The notes: a model not told the origin generated them from the sequence alone. A stretch of 39,981 nt of DNA from Lacticaseibacillus saniviri JCM 17471 = DSM 24301 (GCF_001311785.1 NZ_BBBX01000023.1:1-39981); one strand, 5' to 3'. Positions 7,989 through 18,438 are shown, numbered from the stretch's first letter. Program-made: numbers and translations.

Positions 7989-10122
7989 TTAACCATTGAT
8001 GGTGGATTGGTGACTCGAGTAGTTCGGGTCGGCCTTAATATTATTCATACTGTAATAATCTGCGAACATTTGTTGCGCAATCATCAAGTTATAATTTGCC
8101 GGTTCATCCCCGGTTAAGTTAGGAACAACAACGGCAATCGCAATCTTAGGATTAGATGCCGGCGCGAAACCAACGAAACTCAAGGTTGTCGTTTCTACCT
8201 GTTCGGAGGTGTTGTCTTCGGGATCAACACGCGTGAAGGTCTGCGCCGTCCCGGTCTTACCGGCAACCCCTGGATTCAAGGTGTTCAGGGCCGTGGCTGT
8301 TGTCCAACCATTCGTACCATGAACAACTTGCCACATCCCCTGCTTGACCACATTGATCTGAGCCTGGGTAGATAAGATTTTGGCCAGGACCTTTGGCTGC
8401 GTGGTTGATAGAATCGGACCAGATGAGCCATCAGCTAATGTTGAGCTGATAGATTGCACCAGATACGGTTGCATCCGATAGCCATTATTGGCAATCGAAG
8501 AGATGTACTGTGCCATTTGAATTAAGGTGTAAGCATCGTAGTTCCCATAGGACAAATCCAATGCTGACCCGACTGGTAAGGTTCCCGCGCTATTCACTGT
8601 TGGTCCAGCGTAACCGGATGTTTCACCAGGTAAATCAATCCCGGTCTTTTGACCCAGACCAAATTCCGTGAAGTACTTGCGCATCGTCGTGAAAATATTG
8701 CTATCTAAAGACATGTAGTCATTTGGCACATACTTGGCATGGCCTTCCTTCATCGCTAGCCGCATCATGTAGATATTAGAAGATACTTCAAGCGCGCTAG
8801 CCGCATCCAGACTGCCAAAGGTACCAACGGGATAGACGGATTTCTTTACCGGTGTTCCGGGCAAGTAAATTGGCGTATCGGGCAGATAATTATCTGTCGG
8901 CGTAATCACACCATCCTGCATCGCACCGAGGACTGTGGCCCCCTTCACAGCGGACCCCATAACAAAGGAGCGGTTGATGACACCCAATGCATCATTCGTG
9001 ACGGTGTGGGTTTTAATATTCTGCTGGCGCCCGGCCAATGCCAAGATTCGCCCGGAATTTGGATCCATCGCCACCGCATAGGCACCATCGGAAACATTGG
9101 CAACACCGGCAGCGCGTGCTTGATCAAACACTTTGGTTAAGGTGGCTTCAACCTTTGCCTGGTACGCAGAATCGATGGTCAGGTTCAAGTTAGCACCCTG
9201 CTGACCTTTGAATTGTTGAACGGAATTCACGATTTGGTTCTTACTACCGATTTCCACTTGGGTCTGACTCTTTGACCCCTTCAACACATTCTCGTAGGCA
9301 TTCTCCAGGTAACTGGTCCCGACGCGGTCATTACGCGCGTATCCATTGGCCAGATAGCTGGACAGGTTCTCAGCAGGCAACCCGGACTTTTCACTGGACA
9401 CACGACCGATGATACTGGTCATGGAATCACCATTTGGATATTCGCGTTGCCAGTCAGTTCCCAGATTAACCCCGGGCATGCTTGTCAGATGTTCACCGAC
9501 TTCAGCGACTTCTTTTTCCGTCACGCCTTCAGCCTTGATGTACACGGTAGAGAGCTGCGTGGAGCCACTCATTACCTTGAAGATCTCGATGGGTTGTTGC
9601 TGAGCCTTGGTATAGGTTGGCAGGTGTTTTTGAACATAGGCCACCTGTTTCTTATAAAACTCGCTCGAGTCAGAGGTCGATAAGGCTTGATCTGCCTTCG
9701 AGAGCTTCTTGGTAACTGCCTGACTATTCGCATCACTTGCCAAGTAATAATCCGCAAAATCGCGCGGTGTCAGGCTGGTTGATGGGACAGTGATGTACTT
9801 GGCCAGTGTTTGGGCCAAAGCCTTCATCTGCGCGGACGTAATCCCGACACTGCGCGTGTACGTGATGGCACTGTTGGCCTTATTGGTCACAAGGGCGCGA
9901 CCTTTACTGTCAAAGACCAAGCCCGGGGCACGTTACCTTTAATGACGGTCTTGTCCGTTCGATCAACTTCAGCGGTTAAGCGACTCCCATTCAGGATTTG
10001 CAAATACGCTAGCTGGCCGACGAGCGCCGCAAACATCAGAAAAACCACAAAAACAATAAATTCAGTCGAAACGGCAAATGAGACTTGGGCCGCTTCGGCC
10101 GCGGTGTGCGTATATATTTCAA
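7989..10122 (-). CDS. Penicillin-binding protein 2B, class B transpeptidase, frame-broken at the 5' end
   Basis: A membrane-anchored D,D-transpeptidase that cross-links peptidoglycan, probably the division enzyme (PBP2B/FtsI group). All three active-site motifs are visible: SAVK (SxxK, Ser about residue 389), SSN (SxN) and KTGTAQ (KTG, about residue 620). Before them lie the PBP dimerisation-domain blocks, for example DWQREYPNG and SGLPAENLS. The main frame begins at 9920. Upstream, KSHLPFRLN, FIVFVVFLMFAALVGQLAYLQ (one membrane helix) and AEVDRTDKTVIKGNVPR are found in two other frames. Breaks at about 9925 and 10055 are therefore inferred. The proposed start is a TTG at 10122 with AAAGGAG ten bases upstream; total length about 710 residues, normal for the family. 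It is followed by its own terminator. Confidence 0.92.
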
Positions 10123-10275
10123 GACCGCAGAACTCCTTTTTTAATTATCCGTTCAAGTTTAGCAAAAAGTCGGCCGTATTACCATGCCACTTCTTTGACT
10201 ATGGTATGCTATTTCTAATCACTTCGGTACTACCGAGGACTGAATTAACTTTTTCTTAGAATCCGGAGGCACCTC

Positions 10276-12919
10276 ATGAGTCGTTTTTTTGTCCCATCTC
10301 AAGCAACATCCCTATTGGCTAGCCGCTATTTTACCCGTGCTCATCATGCTTGGCTATTATATTGGCTGCCACGTTTATCCATTCGGCAATTCAAGCCTAT
10401 TAACGGTCGATCTCGGCCAGCAATACATTGATTTCTACAGTTATTTTCGGCAGACCATCCTCGGGCATCCCGATCAATTTCTGTACAGCTTTAACAAGGC
10501 ACTCGGTGGTGATATGTTGGGTGTTTTCGCCTACTATTTGATGAGCCCCTTTAACTTCATCCTACTCTTCTTCCCCAAGTCCATGCTGGACACTGGCATT
10601 GTGGCTTTAACCCTGCTCAAGTATGGCAGTGCCGGACTCACCATGTGCTATTACCTGAAAAGCGTGGCCTCACAGGTTGGTGGCTGCCCGCACTGTCAAT
10701 CAGTTATGCGCTATCGGGGTGGATGCTCGCCAATCAGCTCAATATCATGTGGCTCGATGCCGTCATTTTCTTACCTTTGGTTTGCGCAGCGCTGGACAGC
10801 ATCGATCATCATCCGTTGCGCTACAGCCTGTTGCTGGCACTGACATTGATTGTCAATTACTACATGGGCTATATGATCTGCCTCTTTTTAATCGGCTACT
10901 TTGGCTTCACGTTGGTCCGTGATTGGACTAGCGTTAAACACGGTTTTAAGCGCATCGGCCAATTCATTTGGAGCTCACTTCTAGGCGGGGCGCTGAGTGC
11001 GTGGTTGTTGCTGCCAACCTTCTTTCAGCTCACCCAATCCAAGGGGACTTATACGGTCACCAAGGTGCATTGGAAGTTTGAATACCAACCCTTAAAGATT
11101 CTCAGCAAATTCATCACCGGTTCCTTCAACTTCGATCAGATGCCATCGGGCTATCCCAATATTTTGTTGGCAGCGTCGCGTTGATTCTCGCGATTCTCTA
11201 CTTCACCAACAAACACTTTAGCTGGCAGGAACGACTATTCAGTCTCCTGTGGAGTGGCTTTCTAACCATTTCAATGATGTTTGAGCCGCTCGACCTGCTG
11301 TGGCACGGCATGCAATTTCCGGTTTGGTATCCTTATCGGTTCTCGTTTGTCGTCACGTTCTGGCTGATTATGCTCGCGGGCCGTCAACTCACACGGATGG
11401 ACGACGGCATTGCCATCTGGCAGCTCGTTCTCTTGTTAGTCGTGATTATTGGCATCTGCGGCTATGTCCTGGTCAATCTGGACAGTTTTGGGTTCCTGAC
11501 ACCCACACAGCTGGTCATCACCGGCAGTGCCATGATGCTCACGTTGATTTTTCTATCCGTCAACTCCGATCAGAGTCACATCACGCCCCTGATTTTGTTT
11601 TTCCTTCTCTTCGCTGAGATGACGCTGAACGTGGTGTTCACACTGAATCAGTTGAGTTATGTGAGTCACTCCGACTACCATACATACACCGAGAGTCTGC
11701 GGGCCGCAGCGGCCAAAATTCCATCCAGTGATCAGGACTTCTATCGCGTTGGGAAAACCGTCTTGCGCACTAAAAATGATGCCATGCAAATCGGCTACAA
11801 CGGGACCGATCAATTCAATTCAATGTTTGAGCCCGCCGTACCTGCGTTCTATGGCAAAATTGGCCAGCCAGCCGGCGATGGGTTTGTCGCTTATACCAGT
11901 GGCACCTTAATCAGCGATGCCCTATTAGACATCAAATACTGGATTTCGCCGCGCACGGATGGCGATCCACTGCTGCAACATGCCTTCTTGCCAACAGTGG
12001 CGAGTCGCCCGACCTCAACCTCTACACCAAGCGCGGTCAAACCAGCAATTTGACATTGCACCAGAACCCCTATGCCCTGGGTATCGGCTTTGTCGCCAGT
12101 CAAAACATCTTGAAAACACGGTTGTTCTCAGATGCGCCACTCGCCAATCAGGAAATGATGCTCAACGCCCTCACGGGTCAAAAGGCCTACAGCGTTCTTT
12201 TCAGCAACGTGGCCCTCAGCGCACCAAAGACAAAGGGTGTTTCAGCGGCCAAGGCAACGACTGGAACCACCTACACCAAAAAGCCTATCGCAAAAACGGC
12301 GACGGTGACCTACACCTTTAAGGCAACAACCAATGATCCTTACTATCTCACATTAGGCAGCAGCTTTACCGACAATTTGGTGAGTCTGACGCTTAATGGC
12401 GAAGCCGTGCCAATCTACGACACCTTCCGCGACACCGTGGTGCTCAACGTTACGCCAAAGCAGCTCAATCAAACACAGAAGCTGACCTTCACGCTCAACA
12501 AGAGCAGCGCTTGGTTCAAGGACGTGGCGCTCTATCGACTCGACCAGGCCGCAGCAACGGCTGAAATCAATCAGCTCGCCGCTAATCCCCTCGTGGTCAC
12601 ACATCACAACGCCCATTCGCTCAGCGGGACCGTCAATGTTCGTGAGAACAATCAACTCCTGATGACAACAATTCCAAAGGCGAAGGGTTGGACCGTCACC
12701 GTTGATGGCAAAGTGGTCAAACCCAGAACCACGGTTGGCCTGTTCATGGCCGTAAAGCTTGCGAAGGGCCAGCACAAGGTCCAATTCACTTACTGGCCAC
12801 CGATGCTCAACTTAGGACTCTTAATCAGTGGCATCGCGGCGCTACTGACTGGCCTCATCAGCGTCATGAGCTATCGGCCTGGCCGCCACAGTTATCATCG
12901 TGCCACCCGCAAATCCTAA
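10276..12919 (+). CDS. yfhO: YfhO family multi-pass membrane protein, frame-broken in four places
   Basis: About 881 residues with many hydrophobic helices in the first two-thirds and an extracytoplasmic C-terminal domain ending with a final helix (LNLGLLISGIAALLTGLIS). YfhO proteins resemble GT-C glycosyltransferases; in B. subtilis YfhO works with the flippase-coupled CsbB to glycosylate lipoteichoic acid. Family landmarks are VDLGQQYIDFYSYFR, SFNKALGGDMLG, YYLMSPFNF and FPVWYPYRFSFV. Start ATG 10276 with GGAGG six bases upstream. It joins the body if one T is removed from the T7 run at 10284-10290. Other frame changes lie near 10661 (a missing C gives LKSRGLTGWWLP), 11162-11165 (a missing T gives NIFVGSVALI) and 12007-12010 (a missing C gives SRPDLNLYTK). 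No CsbB-type glycosyltransferase adjoins it. Confidence 0.88.
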
Positions 12920-12926
12920 CAGCGAC

Positions 12927-12972
12927 AAAAAAGACTGCGATTGCACCCGTTTGGGTCATCACAGTCTTTTTT
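12927..12972. terminator. Bidirectional terminator between yfhO and the lia operon
   Basis: AAAAAAGACTG pairs with CAGTCTTTTTT around a GC-rich loop (GCACCCGTTTGGGTC can pair further). It lies between the convergent yfhO and hesB-like stops. It closely resembles the terminator at 2950-2995 in architecture. Confidence 0.88.
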
Positions 12973-12984
12973 GCGTTGCGCGTG

Positions 12985-13293
12985 TTACACTTCTTCTTTT
13001 TCTTCAACGAACTCATACTTAGGCTCATCCGCTTTTGGATCGTAATCCACGGTCATGTTCAGACGCTCAAAAACCACGCGTCGACGTCGTTCACGTAGTA
13101 AAGGACACCGTCTTTTTCGACCTGCATCGCCGTTTCTTCGGGTGTATCATCGCGCGTCATGCCGATACTGAAACCATCATGCACCTGCGTCTTGCCGTAT
13201 ACCTTTCCGAAAAACGAATCCCGGCGCCTGATCTGGCAGTGCTAGTTCTGACTTAAACCACTGACTTGCAGCATCTGTTATTGTCATCTTCAT
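12985..13293 (-). CDS. HesB/IscA-like family protein (YneR-type), frame-broken
   Basis: A small protein of about 103 residues when repaired. The N-terminus MKMTITDAASQWFKSEL, the centre GKVYGKTQVHDGFSIGMT, and the C-terminus ERLNMTVDYDPKADEP followed by an acidic tail match the HesB-like proteins of lactobacilli and bacilli. The conserved iron-sulfur cysteines of true IscA are absent in what can be read, so a scaffold role should not be assumed. Frame changes lie near 13210-13216 (before GKVYGK) and near 13072-13076 (a missing T restores WFFERLN). The start ATG at 13293 overlaps the liaR stop as ATGA, making it the fourth gene of the lia operon. It ends at a shared terminator. Function is unknown. 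Confidence 0.8.
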
Positions 13294-13940
13294 TGCTCTT
13301 CCCCCTGATCCTTTACCAATCCGTGTTTAAACGCGTAAATTGTTGCCTTGGTACGGTCTTCCACCTGCAGCTTGGCCAAGATGTTTGAGACGTGCGTCTT
13401 CACCGTCTTGAGCGTGATGAAGAGCTCGTCAGCGATTTCTTGATTGGACTTACCGGCCGCAATCAGTTGCAAGACTTCACGTTCACGGTTGGTCAGGTCA
13501 TCATAGAGTTGTGGCTGTGGTGGATTGGACATGCGATTCATCATCTTAGTGGTCACTTCAGGTTCCAGAACGGATTCACCAGCTGCCGTCTGCCGAATCG
13601 CGGTGGCAATCTCTTCGGCCGTGGCTGTCTTCAGAATATAGCTGGCAGCCCCCGCCTCAATCGCAGGATAAACCTTCTCGTCATCGATAAAGCTGGTCAA
13701 AATGATGATGCGTGCTTTGGGCCAGGCCGACAAAATCGTTTTGGTGGCCTCAATCCCGTCCATCACGGGCATCACCAGGTCCATCAGGATTACGTCGGGC
13801 CGTAAACTCAGCGCCATATCGACCCCTTCTTGCCCGTTTTCTGCTTCGCCCACCACGGCCAGATCAGGCTGGACACCCAAATACGTGGTAATCCCCAGCC
13901 GCACCATTTCGTGATCATCAACCACTAATACTTTAATCAT
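13290..13940 (-). CDS. liaR: LiaR/VraR-type response regulator
   Basis: A NarL/LuxR-family response regulator of 216 residues for cell-envelope stress. The receiver domain has Asp8-Asp9 and the phosphoacceptor Asp54 in VILMDLVMP, with LTSF and LKTATAEEI following. The DNA-binding domain near residues 150-205 contains LTNREREVLQLIAAGKSNQEIA and TLKTVKTHVSNIL, the LuxR helix-turn-helix. An in-frame GTG/TTG-type extension to 13979 exists, but the ATG at 13940 with AAGGAAG upstream gives the usual start MIKVLVVDD. It overlaps liaS by eight bases and the HesB-like gene by four. The frame is intact. Confidence 0.94.
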   Translation of the reverse strand: MIKVLVVDDHEMVRLGITTYLGVQPDLAVVGEAENGQEGVDMALSLRPDVILMDLVMPVMDGIEATKTILSAWPKARIIILTSFIDDEKVYPAIEAGAASYILKTATAEEIATAIRQTAAGESVLEPEVTTKMMNRMSNPPQPQLYDDLTNREREVLQLIAAGKSNQEIADELFITLKTVKTHVSNILAKLQVEDRTKATIYAFKHGLVKDQGEEQ

Positions 13941-15002
13941 GACTAACTTCCTTTGTGACGGGCACTCTGATTTCAACACTGGTCCCCTGATTTTTGAAGC
14001 TTACAAATTTGGCGGTACCGCCAATGCTTTGTGCCCGTTCCTGAATATTCTTTAAGCCGTAACTGCCGTTCTCACTGCCAGCATCAAGCTCGAAGCCGAC
14101 CCCATCATCAATGACGCGCAGAATCACATTCTGATCGACCTGTTTGAGATAGACTTCTAAACTGCTCGCCTTGGCGTGGCGCAACGTGTTACTCAATAGC
14201 TCCTGCACAATGCGGAAGAGATTATCTTCACTCGCAGCACTTAACTGCACATCATCCAGTTGCCAGGTAATTTTGATTTTGATTTTGGTTTGTAATTCTT
14301 TGAGCAGTGAAATAATCCCGTCCTTGAGCGACTTGCCTTCAAGGTTGGTTGGCCGCAAGTGTAAGAGGAGCGCTCGCATCTCAGCTTGCGCCTCATTGAT
14401 CACGGATTCAATCGTGGATAGTTGCTTGAGTTCAGCCGCATCAGGATCGCGCTGATTAACCACACTGCGCAGGGCCGACAACATCATCATGGCCGCAAAT
14501 AATTGCTGAGAAACCGAATCGTGCAGCTCACGGGCTAATCGGTGTCGCTCCTGCTCAAGAATTTCCTCTTTGCTCTCGCCAGCAACCAAGACGGGTTGAT
14601 TACTGTAGTGCTGAATTTCACGTTGTAAGCGTATCATTTTTGGCGCAGACTTTCAAGTGCTTGACCAATTTCTGGGCCCAGAACCCGATTGGCCTGCTGC
14701 TGGCGTGCCAGAATGGGTGCCTCATACTGCCCGGCAACTAATTGCGCGAGACGCTTGCTGAGCTGATTCTGCCGCACGCGTTGGCCAACATAGATCATCA
14801 GGATACTCAATAACGCAATTAGGATGACCCCGAATAACAGATACAATACGAATGGCAGCCCAAAAATGGGATCGACGGCGACATCAATAATGTCTCGTTG
14901 GCTGCCCGTAATCCACAACGTGCCCTCGATGCTACCAGCCACTAACAACAAGGTGAGTAGCGCGATGAAGGAAAAAAGGCCAAATAATCGTCCTGCCTTC
15001 AT
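13933..15002 (-). CDS. liaS: LiaS/VraS-type sensor histidine kinase, one frame break
   Basis: An intramembrane-sensing kinase of about 356 residues. Two membrane helices flank a short extracytoplasmic loop (LFSFIALLTLLLVAG and LPFVLYLLFGVILIALL), followed by a coiled HAMP-like linker. The HisKA_3 motif RELHDSVSQQLFAAMM has its His near residue 161, and the ATPase lid includes DDGVGFE and GSYGLKNIQERAQ. The two reading frames meet at 14634-14641: adding one A to the five-A run in LRQK|MIRLQREIQ joins them exactly. The start ATG at 15002 overlaps the liaF stop (ATGA), and the 3' end overlaps liaR. The short extracellular loop is typical of kinases that depend on LiaF. Confidence 0.92.
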
Positions 15003-15724
15003 ATCGTTAACACCTCCACGTCACCAATCAAGGTGCTGGTCACCAGTCGAATTCGCCGCGGCGCATCCGCATAACCCTCACTGTATTGCGTGATGGTTTC
15101 GTTATGCACGGTGAGTTCTGTCTGATTGAAGTGCAGTTGGCCATAGAGTGCTGAGTGATTGATAGAAACCCCGACACCGATCGGCACCAGGATGCGCGTT
15201 TTGCCAAAGCCTTTGCGGACAACCACCACGTTATCGCGTTCCGGTAACAAGGTGTTGCCGAGGTCGATAATTGTATCTCCAGCGGCAACGCACAGATTGA
15301 TATCGTCCCACTCAAAGGGCGCCTGCCCAATGGTGAAGTCGCCAAACCACGGGCGACGGGTCCGTGTCCCGCCCTTTTCCATCGGCTCAACCGTATTGAC
15401 CGTGTAAAACTGCTTATGCATCCAAGGCATGGCCCGAGCCAAATTATTGTGCGGATCACCCATGGCGCCACCCACACCGATAAACAGGACCGCAATGGCC
15501 AGCATAATCCAAATGGCTGGATTAATCATGACCGAGATACTGATCATCACGATTCCGACAATTAGCATAATGGGTCGATCTTTTTTGCGTTTCGAATTCC
15601 AGACCAGCAGGCCAATCCCAATGATTAGGCCAATGATTGCTGGTGGCGTGGTGACTAACTGATAGCCAAACCACAACAATAAGAGTGCTTCAATGAGTAA
15701 GAAAAATTGCCATCGCTGTGCCAT
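14999..15724 (-). CDS. liaF: LiaF-type inhibitor of the LiaRS system
   Basis: A 241-residue membrane protein with four predicted N-terminal helices (FFLLIEALLLLWFGY, IIGLIIGIGLLVW, IMLIVGIVMISISV and IWIMLAIAVLFIGVG). A soluble C-terminal beta-domain follows (GDFTIGQAPFEWDDINL, GDTIIDLGNTLLP, KGFGKTRILVPIGVGVSI), typical of the DUF2154/LiaF C-terminal domain. It keeps LiaS in the off state without stress. The ATG at 15724 is chosen over a GTG at 15736 because it has GGGGG a few bases upstream and matches the family start MAQRW. First gene of liaF-liaS-liaR-hesB. The frame is intact. Confidence 0.93.
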   Translation of the reverse strand: MAQRWQFFLLIEALLLLWFGYQLVTTPPAIIGLIIGIGLLVWNSKRKKDRPIMLIVGIVMISISVMINPAIWIMLAIAVLFIGVGGAMGDPHNNLARAMPWMHKQFYTVNTVEPMEKGGTRTRRPWFGDFTIGQAPFEWDDINLCVAAGDTIIDLGNTLLPERDNVVVVRKGFGKTRILVPIGVGVSINHSALYGQLHFNQTELTVHNETITQYSEGYADAPRRIRLVTSTLIGDVEVLTI

Positions 15725-15759
15725 TGACGCCCCCACTTTCTTTAGGTTATTTAAGCTTA

Positions 15760-15788
15760 ATTATACGCTACTTTAATTGACAGCGAAT
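15760..15788 (-). promoter_or_regulatory. Promoter of the liaFSR operon
   Basis: A minus-strand TATAAT (15760-15765) lies 35 bases before the liaF ATG. The -35 region at 17 bases is poor (ATTCGC, 15783-15788), consistent with an activated promoter. A LiaR box was not confidently identified. Confidence 0.5.
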
Positions 15789-15827
15789 GCGCCAAAAGTC
15801 CGATTTTACGTCGCGGTGGCCAAGATA

Positions 15828-15873
15828 CAAAAAGGAGCGATGACAAAATCATGATTTCGTCGTCGCTCCTTTA
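15828..15873 (-). terminator. Terminator after greA
   Basis: AAAGGAGCGAYGA pairs with the complementary TCGTCGCTCCTTT arm with a single mismatch. The hairpin is followed on the minus strand by a T-run, 36 bases past the reconstructed greA stop. Confidence 0.75.
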
Positions 15874-15908
15874 TCAAACTGATAACTGCCGGTAGGCGCT
15901 GAGGTGAG

Positions 15909-16384
15909 TTAGCCTTCAACCTTCACAATCTTAACGGTCATTTGGCCACCCGGTGTCACGATATCTACCTTGTCACCCACTTTTTGCCGACAAGGGCTTG
16001 GGCGATAGGTGATTCATTACTGATCTTACCTGCAAAAGCATCCGCTTCCGCAGCACCAACGATTTGATAGGTTTCTTCTTCATCGTCACCATCTTCAACG
16101 AATGTCACTTTACGACCTAATGTGACTTCATCGGAAGCAGCGTCATTTGCGTCGATGATTTGGGCGTATCGCAGCATGGTTTCAACAGCCACAATCCGAC
16201 TTTCAACAGTGGATTGTTCATCCTTAGCACTTTCATATTCAGAGTTTTCGGATAAATCACCGAAACCACGAGCCACCTTGATGCGATCGATAACTTCAGG
16301 ACGCTTAACGGTCTTTAAATTTTCGAGTTCAGCCTCTAATTGGGCCTTACCCTCTTCTGTCATTGGATATACTTTATCTGCCAT
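15909..16384 (-). CDS. greA: Transcription elongation factor GreA, 3' end frame-broken
   Basis: A RNA-polymerase secondary-channel factor that stimulates cleavage of backtracked transcripts. The N-terminal coiled coil reads [23 protein letters not shown] and carries the acidic tip [16 protein letters not shown] (the catalytic D/E loop). The C-terminal FKBP-like domain reads [18 protein letters not shown] and [15 protein letters not shown]. After VGKK the present frame stops early (15965). Adding one A at about 15983-15985 restores [23 protein letters not shown] to a TAA at 15909, giving about 158 residues, the normal length. The start ATG at 16384 has GAGGGAA upstream, and a consensus promoter precedes it. 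Confidence 0.95.
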
Positions 16385-16429
16385 TACTTAATTCCCTCAC
16401 TATGATTATTATTTGCTTAACTTGTGTCC

Positions 16430-16458
16430 ATGTTAAGAATGCATCGTCGTCTTGTCAA
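16430..16458 (-). promoter_or_regulatory. Promoter of greA
   Basis: A perfect -35 TTGACA (16453-16458) and a -10 TAACAT (16430-16435) are separated by 17 bases on the minus strand. The -35 box lies just downstream of the udk stop, so greA can be transcribed independently of udk. Confidence 0.75.
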
Positions 16459-16474
16459 CCACTATTTTATTCCT

Positions 16475-17108
16475 TCAAGCCGCGCTCGGATAAAATTGAC
16501 TTGATTTGGTGACCAATAAATCAATTGCAACCTGATTGCCACCACCTTCTGGCACAATCAAATCGGCATAGCGTTTGGTCGGTTCCACGAATTGGTGATA
16601 CATGGGTTTGACCGTCTTCAGGTACTGATTGATGATGTTGTCGAGTGATCGCCCACGACTTTCCATATCCCGCTTGATGCGGCGAATAATCCGAATATCG
16701 TCGTCAGTATCGACAAAGACCTTAATATCCATCAAATCACGTAAGGATTCATCCGCAAGAATCAAAATTCCTTCAAGAATAATCACATCTTTGGGTTCCA
16801 CTCGGACCACTTGTTTTGAGCGATTGTGATCAGCGTAGTCATAGACTGGCTTATCAATCGCCTCGCGGTGCAAGAGTTGATTGAGCTGATGATGCAGCAG
16901 CGCCGTGTCAAAAGCGAGTGGATGGTCGTAATTAATTTTTTTTGCGCTCTTCAAAGGGCAAATCGCTGTGCTTGTAATACGCATCCTGCTCCAGCAATAG
17001 CAATGAATGGCCCGAAAATTGATCGAAAATGGCGCGACTCACACTGGTTTTACCACTCGCAGAGCCACCCGTCACCCCAATCACAATCGGTTTTTGGCTA
17101 CTTATCAA
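16475..17108 (-). CDS. udk: Uridine kinase, one frame break
   Basis: Phosphorylates uridine and cytidine to UMP/CMP in pyrimidine salvage. The N-terminal P-loop [14 protein letters not shown] is found upstream of the long open frame (in 16930-17108), and the remainder includes [40 protein letters not shown] and [20 protein letters not shown]. The frames join as [11 protein letters not shown] if one A is removed from the eight-A run (about 16934-16941). The likely start is the TTG at 17108 ([15 protein letters not shown]), with GGGAGG ten bases upstream; no ATG fits. The reconstructed length is 210 residues, as expected. Confidence 0.94.
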
Positions 17109-17130
17109 GAAAATACTGCCTCCCGTAAAG

Positions 17131-17166
17131 GGGGCTGAGACAAAACTTTCGTTTCACCTCAGCCCC
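17131..17166 (-). terminator. Strong GC hairpin between mltG and udk
   Basis: The perfect nine-base stem GGGGCTGAG/CTCAGCCCC encloses an AT-rich loop. On the minus strand it is followed only by a short T-run (CCCTTTA), so it may be a weak terminator, an attenuator for udk, or an mRNA stabiliser. It ends about 22 bases before the udk start. Confidence 0.6.
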
Positions 17167-17202
17167 ACTTATTTGATTTCATTTTGTGACCATTCACATG
17201 GT

Positions 17203-18358
17203 TTATTGCCCATTATCCTTGGCAAACTTAGCCGTGTTGATATCGTGCTGCTCACGTGTTGTCGCATACAGGACTTCACCGGTCTTCAAGTTCGCAACAA
17301 AGTACAGGTAATTCTGATCGCGATCGATTGGGCTCAAGACGGCCCGAATCGATTGGAGACTAGGCTGATTGAATGGCCCAGGTCCATAGCCTGTGTTCTT
17401 GTACAGGTTATACGGTGAATCGACGCTGGTATCCTTGTTAGTCAGATGGGTTTTGTGCGTATTCAAGGCATACATCACAGTGATATCAGATTGGATTGGC
17501 ATCTTGATTGCCAACCGGTTCAAAAATACACCTGCAATGGTGCGGCGATCCTGTTCGGTCACCCCTTCACGTTCAACCAATGAGGCGAGCGTCAAGACTT
17601 CTTGCACGGAATAGCCCTGTTTCTTGATGCTACCGTAATAGGTCTGCATCACGCTATCCGTCTTCGCCACCATGGCTTCAACTAAGGCTTCCAAACTTTC
17701 ATTCTTTGACACAGCGTATGTGGCTGGGAACAAATACCCTTCCAAGCGATACCGCACATCTTTGGCCTGGCCTGCAGACTTCAACAATGCGGGATATTTC
17801 TTCTCTAACTGATCAAAGAACGCTTGGTTCTTCATCAACTTCAAGAAGGCCGTCTTGGTCAAATTCTTATTCTTGGATGTCAGTTTGTTCAGACTGTCCC
17901 CGATTTGATCAATCGTGATCCCTTCTTTGACCAACACCTGAGTGACCGCCGTCTTGGTACTACCGGCATCGCCACCCTGACGCAGCTTATTGATGATATC
18001 ATCTAAGGTCTCAGCTTGGCTGAATTGATAGCTGCCAGCCTGGAAATCAGTATAGTTATGGAACTTCACGTAATAATTAAACACAGTGGCGCTCTTAATC
18101 ACGTGCTTTTCTTCCAATGCACTGGCGATATCCTTATTGGTCGAACCGATTGGAATTGAGACTGTAATCTCACTCTTCGCATTCTTGTCCACCGGTTGTA
18201 ACGCGGAATCCACGTACCGGTAGCCCATAAACCAATGATGGCAAGTAGTGCCACCATAATTCCCACAATCCAGAGGACGATGCGATTCACCATCTTCTTT
18301 TCTGTGTTTCGACGCTCTTTTTTATCATTTGTTGGTCATTCGGCGTTTGTGTCGTCAC
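17203..18358 (-). CDS. mltG: Endolytic murein transglycosylase MltG (YceG-like), frame-broken at the 5' end
   Basis: A membrane-anchored lytic transglycosylase that cleaves nascent peptidoglycan and sets glycan chain length. The body carries VSIPIGSTNKDIA (LysM-like part), VKEGITIDQIG, LEGYLFPATYA, the catalytic-Glu region LASLVEREGV, FLNRL-IKMPIQSDITV and the C-terminal YNLYKNTGYGPGPFNQPSL with AVLSP, typical of the family. A single helix (VLWIVGIMVALLAIIGL) precedes it in another frame; the join is near 18226, before MGYRYVDSAL. A second join near 18322 leads to a GTG start at 18358 with GGGAG upstream. Total about 384 residues. The 5' joins are less certain than the body. Confidence 0.9.
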
Positions 18359-18396
18359 GGGTCAATCTCCCACTTTCATCAAAGAATCCTGCAACC

Positions 18397-18402
18397 ATTA
18401 TA
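18397..18402 (-). promoter_or_regulatory. -10 box upstream of mltG
   Basis: A consensus minus-strand TATAAT lies 38 bases before the GTG start of mltG; no good -35 is seen. The short 18403-18438 interval also holds a small A/T hairpin after pheT (CTAAAA/TTTTAG, followed by T5 on the minus strand) that may be a weak terminator. Confidence 0.45.
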
Positions 18403-18438
18403 CTAGAACACCTATAAAAAGCGATCTAAAACCAGATT

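Noticed and set aside
10289..12053. Real pseudogenisation of yfhO
   Set aside because: All four breaks are one-base events, three of them in or next to homopolymers, with intact motifs on both sides; the same error type is seen in essential genes here.
13035..13256. Plus-strand open frame opposite the HesB-like gene
   Set aside because: No ribosome site or family resemblance; the opposite strand carries the conserved HesB-like sequence.
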